From Pseudomonas aestuarii (GTDB taxonomy: Bacteria > Pseudomonadota > Gammaproteobacteria > Pseudomonadales > Pseudomonadaceae): a stretch of DNA of 64,000 nt. The first letter of the stretch is position 1. Each line of letters starts with the position of its first letter. Below, piece by piece: positions 8,350 through 16,560 of this stretch. The notes beneath the pieces were generated by a model, which was not told where the DNA came from, did not search any database, and saw only the letters and a list, made by a program, of their open reading frames with translations. Where the stretch lies: positions 248,001-312,000 of the forward strand of contig NZ_JAQJZJ010000004.1 in assembly GCF_027988105.1 (NCBI RefSeq), written 5' to 3'. The position numbers and the translations under genes were made by a program.

Positions 8350-9132
8350 ATGAAGAGGCATTCGATCTGGCAGGACCAGGTGGCGCTGGTCAGTGGGGCC
8401 GGTAGCGACAGCGGCATCGGCCTGGCGATCGCCAGGCGCCTGGGCCGCGAAGGGGTGCGCGTTCTGCTCACCGCCAGCAGTGCACGCATCGAGCAGCGTG
8501 CGCGCGAGTTGCAAGCTGAAGGTATAGATGCCCGCGCGCGGGCTGGCGACCTCACCGACGAAGCGCAGGTCGCCGAGTTGGCGAGCTGGGCACAGGCCCA
8601 GTTCGGCCGGGTCGACATTCTGGTCAACAATGCCGGCATGGCCATGCAGGGCAGCCCGGAGCCCTTCGCCGAGGTGGCGGCGATGGACCTGGCGACCTGG
8701 AACCTGTCCCTCGCGCGCAACCTGACCAGCGCCTTCCTGCTCACCCGCGCCCTGTTGCCGGGCATGCAGGCGCGCGGCTACGGACGCATCGTCAACATCA
8801 GCTCGACCACCGGCACCCGCGGCAGCAACCCCGGCGAGGCCGCCTACAGCGCGGCCAAGGCCGGCATGCTCGGGCTGAGCATGGGCCTGGCGCTGGAGGT
8901 GGCGAAACAGGGAATCACGGTCAACAGCGTGGCGCCGGGCTGGATCGCCACCGGATCGAGCACCGACGAGGAGCGCCATGCCGCCGCGTACACGCCGATT
9001 GGCCGTGCCGGCCGCCCGGTGGAGATCGCCGCTGCCGTGGCCTTTCTCGCCTCGCCCGAAGCCAGCTACATTACCGGCGAGGTGCTGGTGGTGGACGGCG
9101 GCAACTGCCTGATCGAAAACAAGGCCCCCTGA
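8350..9132 (+). CDS. SDR family oxidoreductase
   Basis: This 260-residue short-chain dehydrogenase has the cofactor motif [18 protein letters not shown] at about residue 92, NISS followed by YSAAKAG (catalytic Tyr/Lys), and the C-terminal GEVLVVDGG. The ATG at 8350 follows GGAG by 5 nt; the in-frame GTG at 8332 falls inside the operator and is rejected. It is transcribed divergently from the aminotransferase gene and shares its control region. With GTG/TGA spacing to the next gene it probably ends at the hairpin just after its stop codon. Confidence 0.85.
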   Translation: MKRHSIWQDQVALVSGAGSDSGIGLAIARRLGREGVRVLLTASSARIEQRARELQAEGIDARARAGDLTDEAQVAELASWAQAQFGRVDILVNNAGMAMQGSPEPFAEVAAMDLATWNLSLARNLTSAFLLTRALLPGMQARGYGRIVNISSTTGTRGSNPGEAAYSAAKAGMLGLSMGLALEVAKQGITVNSVAPGWIATGSSTDEERHAAAYTPIGRAGRPVEIAAAVAFLASPEASYITGEVLVVDGGNCLIENKAP

Positions 9133-9155
9133 GCGTTTCTGCGTCGCTCAGGGGG
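9125..9155 (+). terminator. Stem-loop after the SDR gene
   Basis: An 11-bp perfect stem, CCCCCTGAGCG / CGCTCAGGGGG, encloses a 9-nt loop and includes the SDR stop codon. The tail (TGTTG) is only partly U-rich, so termination may be weak. Confidence 0.5.
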
Positions 9156-9182
9156 TGTTGCAGGGGCGCTCGAAAAGGCTCA

Positions 9183-9201
9183 TTGACTTGCAGTTAACTG
9201 C
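9183..9201 (+). promoter_or_regulatory. Candidate promoter element and palindrome upstream of the GntR gene
   Basis: TTGACT (9183-9188) is a good -35 box. It is followed at once by the perfect 12-bp palindrome GCAGTTAACTGC (9190-9201). No strong -10 box is seen 17 nt downstream. The palindrome could be an autoregulatory site, but it differs from the TTGTGATCACAA sites. Confidence 0.35.
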
Positions 9202-9277
9202 TCATTTCAAGCACCCCTGCGCCTAGCCTGCTGCTCGCAGAACCGCTCAGCTTTCGTTGAATACTTTGGAGAACCGC

Positions 9278-9340
9278 ATGCGCAACTGCCTACTGACCCT
9301 GGCCCAACTGCCCGCCCCACCAGTACCCGGGAACCGCTGA
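9278..9340 (+). CDS. Small upstream ORF (20 codons) before the GntR gene
   Basis: A short frame starting ATGCGCAACTGC has a good ribosome site (TTGGAG, 6 nt upstream) and stops at 9338-9340, only 3 nt before the ATG of the GntR gene. The GntR gene itself has no clear ribosome site, so translational coupling is plausible. The peptide is Pro- and Leu-rich with no recognisable domain. Confidence 0.3.
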   Translation: MRNCLLTLAQLPAPPVPGNR

Positions 9341-9343
9341 CCC

Positions 9344-10009
9344 ATGGCCGATAACCTGCAGGAGCAGCTCTACCAGAATATCCGCGCGGCCCTGCTGACC
9401 GGGCGTTTCCAGCCCGGCGAGCGGCTGAAGATTCGTGATCTGGCGGCCGAGTGGGGCACCAGCCCGATGCCGGTGCGCGCCGCCTTGCAGCGGCTGGTCG
9501 CCGAGGGTGCGCTGGAGGGCGAGCCACAGCGCTCGGTACGGGTGCCGGCGATGACCCGCGAGCGCTACCAGCAGTTGCTGCCGGTGCGTATCAGCCTGGA
9601 GGGCCTGGCGGTGGAGCTGGCCGCCGCGCGGATCGGTGCGGCCGAGCTGGCGGCGTTGCAGGCGTGCATCGCGCGCATGGAAAGCGCCCTCGAGCGGCGC
9701 GACGTGCAGGCCTACCTGAGCGAGAACAGCCAGTTTCACCTGAGCCTGTACCAGGCCTGCGGCAATCCGGTGCTGCTGCGCCTGATCGAGTCGCTGTGGC
9801 TGCAGGTCGGGCCCTTCTTCAATCGCCTGTTCACCGAGGCCGACCTGTCACTGCGCCTCAACGATTTCCACGAGGATGTGTTCCGGGCCCTGCGCGCCGG
9901 CGACGGCAAGGCGGCGCGGGCGGCGGCGGAGCAGGACCTGAGCTTCTTCGGTCAGTTCCTGCTCAACCTGCTTGCGCTGGAGCAGGGCGAGGCCAGTCGC
10001 CAGGGTTGA
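9344..10009 (+). CDS. GntR family regulator (FadR/FCD subfamily)
   Basis: The 221-residue protein has an N-terminal winged helix of the GntR type (residues 5-70; segment LKIRDLAAEWGTSPMPVRAALQRLVAEG) and an all-helical FCD ligand domain (about 75-210) with the metal-binding-type residues in SENSQFHLSLYQ and DFHEDVFRAL. Regulators of this class usually repress amino acid, amine or organic acid catabolism and are released by a carboxylate ligand. It follows the SDR gene and probably controls the divergent aminotransferase/SDR promoters through the paired palindromes. Confidence 0.85.
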   Translation: MADNLQEQLYQNIRAALLTGRFQPGERLKIRDLAAEWGTSPMPVRAALQRLVAEGALEGEPQRSVRVPAMTRERYQQLLPVRISLEGLAVELAAARIGAAELAALQACIARMESALERRDVQAYLSENSQFHLSLYQACGNPVLLRLIESLWLQVGPFFNRLFTEADLSLRLNDFHEDVFRALRAGDGKAARAAAEQDLSFFGQFLLNLLALEQGEASRQG

Positions 10010-10036
10010 TCCCAGCCTGGTCCGACCTGGACGGGC

Positions 10037-10447
10037 TCAGCTCTCCAGCCAGACGTCGCGTACCCAGTGCCACACCGAGTCCCAGGTTTCTTCTTCGCTC
10101 AGCTCGCCGGTCTCGCCTTCCCAGAGCACCACGGTGCCGTCCAGTTCGACGCAGTAGTAGTTGCCGCGATCCTCGCAGATCGGCACCAGCTCACGCGATA
10201 CGCCCAGCGACCAGGCCACCGAGGCGACTTCCGGCAGGTAGGTGTGGGATTGCGGGTCGGTGGCGGTGACCGGCTCGAGACGGCCGTAGACCACGTCGCT
10301 GACCTTGAGCAGGAACTCGCGCAGCTCGAACGGCAGGTTGATCAGGATCTGCTCCTCGATCTCCACCAGCACTTCTTCTTCCGGCAGTTCCAGCGGCACC
10401 GGTACAGGCTCGTTCAGTTCACGCAGTTGTTCGATGACTTCTTCCAC
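10037..10447 (-). CDS. SMI1/KNR4 (SUKH) family protein
   Basis: This acidic 136-residue protein has the SUKH-fold pattern: an N-terminal Glu/Pro-rich stretch, LPFELREFLLKVSDVVYG (the typical LPxxYxxFL-like motif), then ICEDRGNYYCVELDGTVVLWEGE and a C-terminal WVRDVWLES helix. SUKH proteins include immunity proteins of contact-dependent toxins and regulatory scaffolds. No toxin gene is next to it, so its role is open. The ATG at 10447 has no strong ribosome site within 10 nt. Confidence 0.75.
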   Translation of the reverse strand: MEEVIEQLRELNEPVPVPLELPEEEVLVEIEEQILINLPFELREFLLKVSDVVYGRLEPVTATDPQSHTYLPEVASVAWSLGVSRELVPICEDRGNYYCVELDGTVVLWEGETGELSEEETWDSVWHWVRDVWLES

Positions 10448-10700
10448 GGCAACAGGACCTCGTGCATAGGGATGGGTTTTATACAGTAGCTGGCGTGCGG
10501 AGGAAAAGCCGCCCGTCCCGCCACTGCTGTTTACGGCTGCTGACGACCCTTGCCGTCCGTCTGTTCAGGGCAGAAAAAGCGCCGGCCGCGGGTGGCCTTC
10601 CATCCATTGGCTGCTAGGAGCCTGGGCGCGAACTAAACTTCGCACAGCAGCCTGTCACTTAATTACCGCTTGAGCGCCAGGCTCGAGCAGGAGGTGGATC

Positions 10701-11174
10701 ATGCATATGGCAGCAACGTTGAAACGCAGTCTGGAAAGCGCGCAGTGCCAGTTCGAGATCGTCCCTCACCCGCATTCCGCGAGCAGCCTGGAATCGGCGC
10801 GGGTAGCCAGCATCCCGGCCGAGCGTCTGGCCAAGCCGGTGATCCTCGACGATCGCAAGGGGCACTACCTGATGGCGGTGGTGCCGGCCAGCCGGCATCT
10901 GGACATGAGCATGGTCAGCAAGGGCGACGAGCACTGGGAGCTAACCAGCGAATCGACCATCGCCAGCCTGTTCAAGGATTGCGAGCTGGGCGCGGTGCCG
11001 GCGGTCAGCGAGCCCTACGGGATGAGCATGCGCCTCGATCCCCTGCTGACCCGCCAGCAGGACATCTACTTCGAGGCCGGCGATCACGAGAGCTTGGTGC
11101 ACATGAGCACCGAGCAGTTTCTCAAGCTGGTACCCCATGCCGAAGTCTGTGAGCTGTGCCCGCAGCCCGGCTAA
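10701..11174 (+). CDS. YbaK/EbsC family aminoacyl-tRNA deacylase
   Basis: The 157-residue protein is a YbaK-fold deacylase, a family that removes misacylated amino acids (for example Ala or Cys from tRNA-Pro). The typical elements are the substrate-loop Lys in RLAKPVILDD, the strand HYLMAVVPASRHLD, and the C-terminal SLVHMSTEQFLKLV. It starts at the ATG at 10701 behind a near-perfect Shine-Dalgarno (AGGAGGTG, 6 nt). It stands alone between convergent or divergent neighbours. Confidence 0.85.
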   Translation: MHMAATLKRSLESAQCQFEIVPHPHSASSLESARVASIPAERLAKPVILDDRKGHYLMAVVPASRHLDMSMVSKGDEHWELTSESTIASLFKDCELGAVPAVSEPYGMSMRLDPLLTRQQDIYFEAGDHESLVHMSTEQFLKLVPHAEVCELCPQPG

Positions 11175-11307
11175 GCCGCCGGTGCCGCCGATCTTCGTCT
11201 GGCGCCGGTCGATCGCCCGCCGCCAGCCGCATCGGGTCGGTCAACCGCGCTCGAAGGGTGGCGGCAGGCGGCCCTGAAAGACGGCGGCGGCGGAGATTCG
11301 CCGGGCA

Positions 11308-11331
11308 GTAAAACCCCAGGCGAGCCTGGGG
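11308..11331 (-). terminator. Intrinsic terminator of the Tim44-like gene
   Basis: Read on the minus strand: a 7-bp stem CCCCAGG / CCTGGGG with a 4-nt loop, followed by TTTTA. It lies 23 bp after the stop codon of the gene at 11354. Confidence 0.6.
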
Positions 11332-11353
11332 TCCGGGTGGCGCGTCGAGCGGA

Positions 11354-12199
11354 TCAGTTCTGGCGGATACCGGCCACCAGCCATGGCTGGTTGTCACCGG
11401 CTTCGCGTTCCATGCGCCAGCTTTCGCTGAAGGCTTCGCCCTGGTCGAAGCGCGAGGTCTTGGCCACGCCGGTGAAGGTCAGGGTGGCGACGGTCTTGTC
11501 GCTCAGATCGTCGACGCCATCCAGTTGCACGTCGAGGTTGTCGACGTAGGTGGATTGGAAGCCCTCGCCGAGGTCGGCGCGCTCGCGCTTGAGGAATTCG
11601 AGCAACTGCGGGGTGACGAACTCGCCGATCTTGTCCATCTCGTTGGCGTCCCAGTGCTGCTGCAGGCTGAGGAAGTGCTCGCGGCCGGCGCTGACGAAGC
11701 TTTGCTCGTTGAACCAGGCCGGGGCATTGATCACCGGCTTGAGCGCGGCAGCGCTGGCGCCACCGAAGATCGAGGCGGGTGCAGCCTGGGCAGGCATTTC
11801 ACGCTGCATGGGCGCGCCATTGGCGGTTAGCGGGCCGGCCTGCTTGCGCCGGGAGGCGAGGAAGCGGAACAGCAGGAAGGCGATCAGGCCGAAGATCAGC
11901 ATGTCCATGATCTGCAGGCCTTCGAAGCCGTCACCCATGAACATCGAGGCGAGCAGACCGCCGGCAGCGAGACCGGCCAATGGGCCGAGCCAGCGCGAGG
12001 CGCCACTGGCCGCTGCCGGCTGACGACCGGCGGTCGGCGTGGTAGCGGTCGAGGTTGGCGAGGTGGTCTGGCGAGTCTGGTGGCTCGGCGCGGAGCCGAA
12101 GGATTTAGCGCCGCCAAACCGCTTGGCTTCGGCGTCGAAACTCATGGTAAGACCCAAACTCAGGCACATGGCCAGGGCGATGCTGAGGAAACGCTGCAT
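11354..12199 (-). CDS. Tim44-like domain protein
   Basis: From the ATG at 12199 the product has 281 residues. It has a signal peptide (MQRFLSIALAMCLSLGLTMSFDAEA), a low-complexity Ser/Thr/Gln-rich linker, one or two hydrophobic segments (about 84-120, including LIFGLIAFLLFRFLAS), and a C-terminal Tim44/TolA-like domain (about 150-281; SLQQHWDANEMDKIGEFVTPQLLEFLKRE). Bacterial members are membrane-attached proteins of unsettled role. An upstream frame to 12238 would disrupt the signal peptide. Confidence 0.8.
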   Translation of the reverse strand: MQRFLSIALAMCLSLGLTMSFDAEAKRFGGAKSFGSAPSHQTRQTTSPTSTATTPTAGRQPAAASGASRWLGPLAGLAAGGLLASMFMGDGFEGLQIMDMLIFGLIAFLLFRFLASRRKQAGPLTANGAPMQREMPAQAAPASIFGGASAAALKPVINAPAWFNEQSFVSAGREHFLSLQQHWDANEMDKIGEFVTPQLLEFLKRERADLGEGFQSTYVDNLDVQLDGVDDLSDKTVATLTFTGVAKTSRFDQGEAFSESWRMEREAGDNQPWLVAGIRQN

Positions 12200-12324
12200 G
12201 TTTAGCTGTCTCTTGGTGGCTGGAACTATGCGCGGCATCTTGCCCGCCAGCCGCGTGGAAGGCTAGTCATAGAGTGTTTCGGGCTTTTGCTTTTCGCTCA
12301 ACGGTATCGCCTCGGCGTCGCCAC

Positions 12325-12903
12325 TTAGCGGCGCAACAGCATCTGCAGCGGCCCGTAGCGCAGTTGCCGACGCAGGAAGGCGCGAAACTCGGCGGGGTCT
12401 TCCTCGGGGTGGCGCAACCAGTGGATGAAACTGCGCAGGTAGGCGCCGGTCAGCAGGCTTTCCTCGGCGATGCGCCGCAGGTGCAGGGTTTCGCGCTGTG
12501 CCGCCTCGCGCCACCACTGCACGGTGCGGCTGATGCGCAGCAGGCCGAGTACCTGCAGGTGCAGATGCGCGGGTTCGAGCTTGTACAACAGCATCTGCCC
12601 GGTCACCGCGCGGTGGCTCGCCAGGCAGTCGAGCCAGGCCACCAGCAGTTCTTCCAGGCGTTGCGCTGGTTCCAGGCCAGCCAGGTCGGTGGCCTTGGCG
12701 CGCGTCAGCAGGGCCCGGTCGGCGCGGTCGAACCAGGCCTCGACCAGCTGGTCCTTGTCACGATAGTGGGCGGCGATGGCGTCCAGGCCGACGCCCAGTC
12801 GGGTGGCCACATCGAACAGGTGCAGGCGCTCCCAGCCACAGACATCGGCCAGTTGCAGGGCCGCATCGAGAATCTGCGGGGCATTGATGGTTGGCTTCTT
12901 CAT
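12325..12903 (-). CDS. TetR family transcriptional regulator
   Basis: This 192-residue regulator has an N-terminal TetR helix-turn-helix (residues 8-55; ILDAALQLADVCGWERLHLFDVATRLGVGLDAIAAHYRDKDQLVEAWFDRAD). The C-terminal ligand domain does not match a subfamily I can name. The ATG at 12903 fits the family; a longer frame to 12963 adds a Cys/Arg-rich extension that is not expected. The gene lies downstream of the TRAP binding-protein gene on the same strand and is separated from it by a terminator-like hairpin. Confidence 0.8.
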   Translation of the reverse strand: MKKPTINAPQILDAALQLADVCGWERLHLFDVATRLGVGLDAIAAHYRDKDQLVEAWFDRADRALLTRAKATDLAGLEPAQRLEELLVAWLDCLASHRAVTGQMLLYKLEPAHLHLQVLGLLRISRTVQWWREAAQRETLHLRRIAEESLLTGAYLRSFIHWLRHPEEDPAEFRAFLRRQLRYGPLQMLLRR

Positions 12904-12959
12904 CGACTCACCTCGACATCGAGTATGGGTCGGGAGTCGCAAAGCGCAGGGTGCAAACG

Positions 12960-12987
12960 ACAAACGGAGCCAGCAGGCTCCGTTTGT
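12960..12987 (-). terminator. Stem-loop after the TRAP binding-protein gene
   Basis: A perfect 12-bp stem, ACAAACGGAGCC / GGCTCCGTTTGT, with a 4-nt loop. On the minus strand the descending arm ends in TTTGT and is followed by CGTTTG. It lies just after the stop of the gene at 13005. Confidence 0.6.
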
Positions 12988-13004
12988 GCGAGGTACCGAG
13001 GGGC

Positions 13005-14099
13005 TTAGCGCCAGTTATACAGTTCCTGTTCGGACAGCCGATGCATCTCGCTGGCCTGGGCCTGGAAGGCCTGCATCGAGGCCCAGATACGTCCGTTCAG
13101 CTCGCTCTGCGCGGCCAGCTCGCCGAGCACCACCTCGGACTCGCGCTGCAGGGCGTCGAGCACTTCGTCGGGGAAGCGCTTGAGCAGGGTGCCCTGTTGC
13201 TTGAGTTCCTCCAGGGCCAGGGCGTTGTGGTAGACGTAGTCGTCGAGCATGTCCTGGCTGGCGGCGCGGGCGGCCTCGGTGAGGATCGCCTGCAGGTCGG
13301 CCGGCAGGCTGTCGAGGGCCTTCTGGTTGATCAGCAGCTCGAGCACCGCCTGCGGCTCCTGCCAGCCCGGGTAGTAGTAGAACTTGGCGGCTTTATGCAG
13401 GCCGAAGGCCAGGTCGTTGTAGGGGCTGACCCAATCGGTGGCGTCGATGGCGTGGGTCTCCAGGGCGGTGAACACCTCGCCGCCGGGCAGATTGACGGTG
13501 GTTGCGCCGAGGCGCGACAGCACTTCGCCACCGAGACCGGGCATGCGGATCTTCAGGCCCTTGAGGTCGTCCAGGGTGTTGATCTCCTTGTTGTACCAGC
13601 CACCCATCTGCATGCCGGTATTGCCCACTACCACCGGCTTGACCCCGTAAGGGGCATAGGCCTCGTCCCACAGCGCCTGACCGCCGCCATGGCTGAGCCA
13701 GGCGTTCATTTCTGCAGTGGACAGACCGAAGGGCACGGCGGTGAAGAACTGCGCCGCCGGCACCTTGCCTTTCCAGTAGTAGGCGGCGCCATGGCCCAGT
13801 TCGGCGGTGCCGCGCGAGACCGCGTCGAACACCTCCAGCGGCGGTACCAGTTCGCCACCGGCATAGACCTTGATGGTCAGGCGTCCGGCGCTCATGGTGC
13901 TGACCCGCTCGGCCAGGCGTTCGGCGGCGGTGCCCAGGCCCGGGTAGTTCTTCGGCCAGGCGGTGACCATCTTCCACTGGAAGCTCTGCGCCGGCGCACT
14001 CTCGGCCTGGGTGACGCTGGCTTGTTCGTCCTTGCAGCCGGCCAGGCCGAACGCGGCGAGCAGCGCCGCGGCGGCGCCGAACAGGTAACGGCGATTCAT
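13005..14099 (-). CDS. TRAP transporter substrate-binding lipoprotein (DctP family)
   Basis: The 364-residue protein starts with a lipoprotein signal (lipobox LAGC, Cys at 22) and continues as a DctP-type solute-binding protein: MVTAWPKNYPGLGTAAERLAERV, the conserved Arg region LKGLKIRMPGLGGEVL, and WVSPYNDLAFGLHKAAKFYYYPGW. This subtype binds monocarboxylates or 2-oxoacids in characterised relatives. The membrane subunits DctQ and DctM are not in the window, so the protein is an orphan here. The flanking uvrD and tetR genes give no substrate clue. Confidence 0.85.
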   Translation of the reverse strand: MNRRYLFGAAAALLAAFGLAGCKDEQASVTQAESAPAQSFQWKMVTAWPKNYPGLGTAAERLAERVSTMSAGRLTIKVYAGGELVPPLEVFDAVSRGTAELGHGAAYYWKGKVPAAQFFTAVPFGLSTAEMNAWLSHGGGQALWDEAYAPYGVKPVVVGNTGMQMGGWYNKEINTLDDLKGLKIRMPGLGGEVLSRLGATTVNLPGGEVFTALETHAIDATDWVSPYNDLAFGLHKAAKFYYYPGWQEPQAVLELLINQKALDSLPADLQAILTEAARAASQDMLDDYVYHNALALEELKQQGTLLKRFPDEVLDALQRESEVVLGELAAQSELNGRIWASMQAFQAQASEMHRLSEQELYNWR

Positions 14100-14139
14100 C
14101 GAAACTCTCCCTAACTGCGCATTATGGTTATTGGTGTTG

Positions 14140-16329
14140 TTAAAGCGCCTGCAACTTGGCGTAACTGAGCATCAGCCATTTGCTGCCTTCGCTCTCGAAA
14201 TTCACCTGCACCCGCGCCTGGGCGCCGGAGCCCTCGAAATTGAGGATGGTGCCCTCGCCGAACAGTGCATGCTGCACCCGTTGGCCAAGGCTGAACGCGG
14301 TGTCCGGTACGGCGCTACCGGCGAACATGCTGCTGCCGCTCATGTTGCGGCTGTTGGTGCTGAAGGGCCGGCTGACGCTATTGGACAGGCGCACTTCCTG
14401 GATCAGCGGCGCTGGAATCTCGCGGACGAAGCGCGAGATCGAATTACGCGTTTCATTGCCATACAAACGGCGGACTTCAGCGTAACTGATCACCAGTTTC
14501 TGCATCGCGCGGGTGATGCCGACATAGGCCAGGCGGCGTTCTTCCTCGAGCCGGCCGGGTTCTTCCAGGCTCATCTTGTGCGGGAACAGACCTTCTTCCA
14601 TGCCCACCAGGAACACCTGGGGAAACTCCAGGCCCTTGGCGCTGTGCAGGGTCATCAGCTGGATGCTGTCTTCGTTTTCCGCGGCCTGGGTATCGCCGGC
14701 CTCCAGCGAGGCATGGCCGAGGAAAGCCTGCAGCGGACTCAACTCGTCGTCTCCGTCATGGTCGAAGGCGCGCGCGGCGCTGACCAGTTCTTCCAGGTTC
14801 TCGATCCGCGCCTGGGCTTTCTCGCCTTTCTCGGCCTGGTGGTAGGCGATCAGGCCGCTCTGCTCGATGACGGTCTGGGTCATCAGGTGCAGCGGCATTT
14901 CCAGCACCTTGGCCGCGAGATTCTCGATCAGCTCGACAAAGCCGGCCAGGGCGCCCGAGGCGCGGCCCGGCAGGGCCTTGTTGGCGACCATCAGGCGAAT
15001 GGCTTCCCACATCGCCACATCATGTTCACGGGCGTAGGCGCGGATCGTTTCGACACTCTTCTCGCCGATGCCACGGGCCGGCACGTTGATCACCCGTTCG
15101 AGGGCCGCATCGTTGCCGCGGCCGTCGAGCAGGCGCATATAGGCCATGGCGTTCTTGATTTCGGCGCGCTCGAAGAAGCGCTGGCCGCCATAGATGCGGT
15201 AGGGGATCTTCTCGCGCAACAGGGCTTCTTCGAGCACCCGCGACTGGGCGTTGGAGCGGTAGAGGATGGCGATTTCACTGCGCTTGAGGCCGTCCTTGCG
15301 CAGGGCGTCCTCGATCGTCTCGACCACGTAGCGGGCCTCATCGTGCTCGTTGAACGCCGAATACAGGCTGATCGGCTCGCCGTCGCCGTCTTCGGTCCAG
15401 AGTTCCTTGCCCAGGCGGCCCTGATTGTTGGCGATCAGCGCGTTGGCGGCCTTGAGGATGCCGGCACTGGAGCGGTAGTTCTGCTCCAGGCGGATGATCT
15501 CGGCGTCCGGGAAGTCGCGGCTGTACTGGTGGATATTCTCGATCTTGGCCCCGCGCCAGCCGTAGATCGACTGATCGTCGTCACCGACCACCATCAGGCT
15601 CTCGCCGCCCTGGGCCAGCAGACGCAACCAGGCGTACTGCACGGCGTTGGTGTCCTGGAATTCGTCCACCAGAACATGGCGGAAGCGCCGCTGGTAATGC
15701 TCGAGCAGGCCCGGCTTGTCGCGCCACAGGTCGAGCGCGCGCAGCAGCAGTTCGGCGAAGTCGATCACTCCGGCACGGGCGCAGGCCGCTTCATAGGCTT
15801 CGTAGATCTTCAGCATGGTGGCCAGGAACAGGTCGCCGCCGGGCTGGATATTCTTCGGCCGCAGGCCTTCGTCCTTCTGTCCGTTAATGAACCATTGCGC
15901 CTGCTTGACCGGCCAGCGCTGCTCGTCCAGGCCGAGTTCGCGGATCACCCGCTTGACCAGGCGCTGCTGATCGTCGGAATCGAGGATCTGGAAGTTCTCC
16001 GCCAGACCGGCTTCCTGCCAGTGCGCGCGCAGCAATCGGTGAGCCAGGCCGTGGAAGGTGCCGACCCACATGCCGGCCGGATTGACGCCGAGCATCTGTT
16101 CGATGCGCGCCCGCATCTCGGCGGCGGCCTTGTTGGTGAAGGTCACCGAGAGGACGCTGTGGGGCGAGGCGTTTTCGATCTGGATCAGCCAGGCGATACG
16201 GTGCACCAGCACCCGGGTCTTGCCGGAGCCGGCGCCGGCCAGGACCAGTTGACGGCCGAGGCTGGCCGCTACGGCCTGGCGCTGGGCGTCGTTGAGAGAA
16301 GCGATCAGGAGTTCGGGGTCATTTTGCAT
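14140..16329 (-). CDS. uvrD: DNA helicase II UvrD
   Basis: This is a full-length 729-residue superfamily 1A 3'-5' helicase. Walker A AGAGSGKT is at residues 31-38, motif Ia is TFTNKAAAEM, motif II is DEFQDTN, motif III is GDDDQSIYGWRGA, motif IV is LEQNYRSS, and motifs V and VI include LMTLHSAKGLEF and VGITRA. A C-terminal basic domain ends at residue 729. It acts in nucleotide-excision and mismatch repair, unwinding nicked DNA. The ATG at 16329 gives a start (MQNDPELLIASLNDAQRQAV) matching the family. Confidence 0.95.
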   Translation of the reverse strand: MQNDPELLIASLNDAQRQAVAASLGRQLVLAGAGSGKTRVLVHRIAWLIQIENASPHSVLSVTFTNKAAAEMRARIEQMLGVNPAGMWVGTFHGLAHRLLRAHWQEAGLAENFQILDSDDQQRLVKRVIRELGLDEQRWPVKQAQWFINGQKDEGLRPKNIQPGGDLFLATMLKIYEAYEAACARAGVIDFAELLLRALDLWRDKPGLLEHYQRRFRHVLVDEFQDTNAVQYAWLRLLAQGGESLMVVGDDDQSIYGWRGAKIENIHQYSRDFPDAEIIRLEQNYRSSAGILKAANALIANNQGRLGKELWTEDGDGEPISLYSAFNEHDEARYVVETIEDALRKDGLKRSEIAILYRSNAQSRVLEEALLREKIPYRIYGGQRFFERAEIKNAMAYMRLLDGRGNDAALERVINVPARGIGEKSVETIRAYAREHDVAMWEAIRLMVANKALPGRASGALAGFVELIENLAAKVLEMPLHLMTQTVIEQSGLIAYHQAEKGEKAQARIENLEELVSAARAFDHDGDDELSPLQAFLGHASLEAGDTQAAENEDSIQLMTLHSAKGLEFPQVFLVGMEEGLFPHKMSLEEPGRLEEERRLAYVGITRAMQKLVISYAEVRRLYGNETRNSISRFVREIPAPLIQEVRLSNSVSRPFSTNSRNMSGSSMFAGSAVPDTAFSLGQRVQHALFGEGTILNFEGSGAQARVQVNFESEGSKWLMLSYAKLQAL

Positions 16330-16560
16330 CGCGGCATTCTAGGCGGCGGCGACAACGAGGGCAAACCGGCTAAGCGGTGCATGGTTGCACGGGGGGCCGG
16401 GGACGACCGGTAAGTCACCTTGCCGGGTGGCGGTTGCAGGTCATCCAGGACGAGCCAGGTTGCTTGATGGGCCTATCATTTTGCACCGATGATTGTTGGG
16501 CGAAGCCTCTAGCTCGGGTATGCTCCGCCGACCTAGGCACCCATTACAAGAAAATAGCCT

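Noticed and set aside
14131..16413. Long open frame (760 codons) on the plus strand
   Set aside because: It is antisense to uvrD. The peptide is a mirror-frame product of a GC-rich gene with no recognisable domain.
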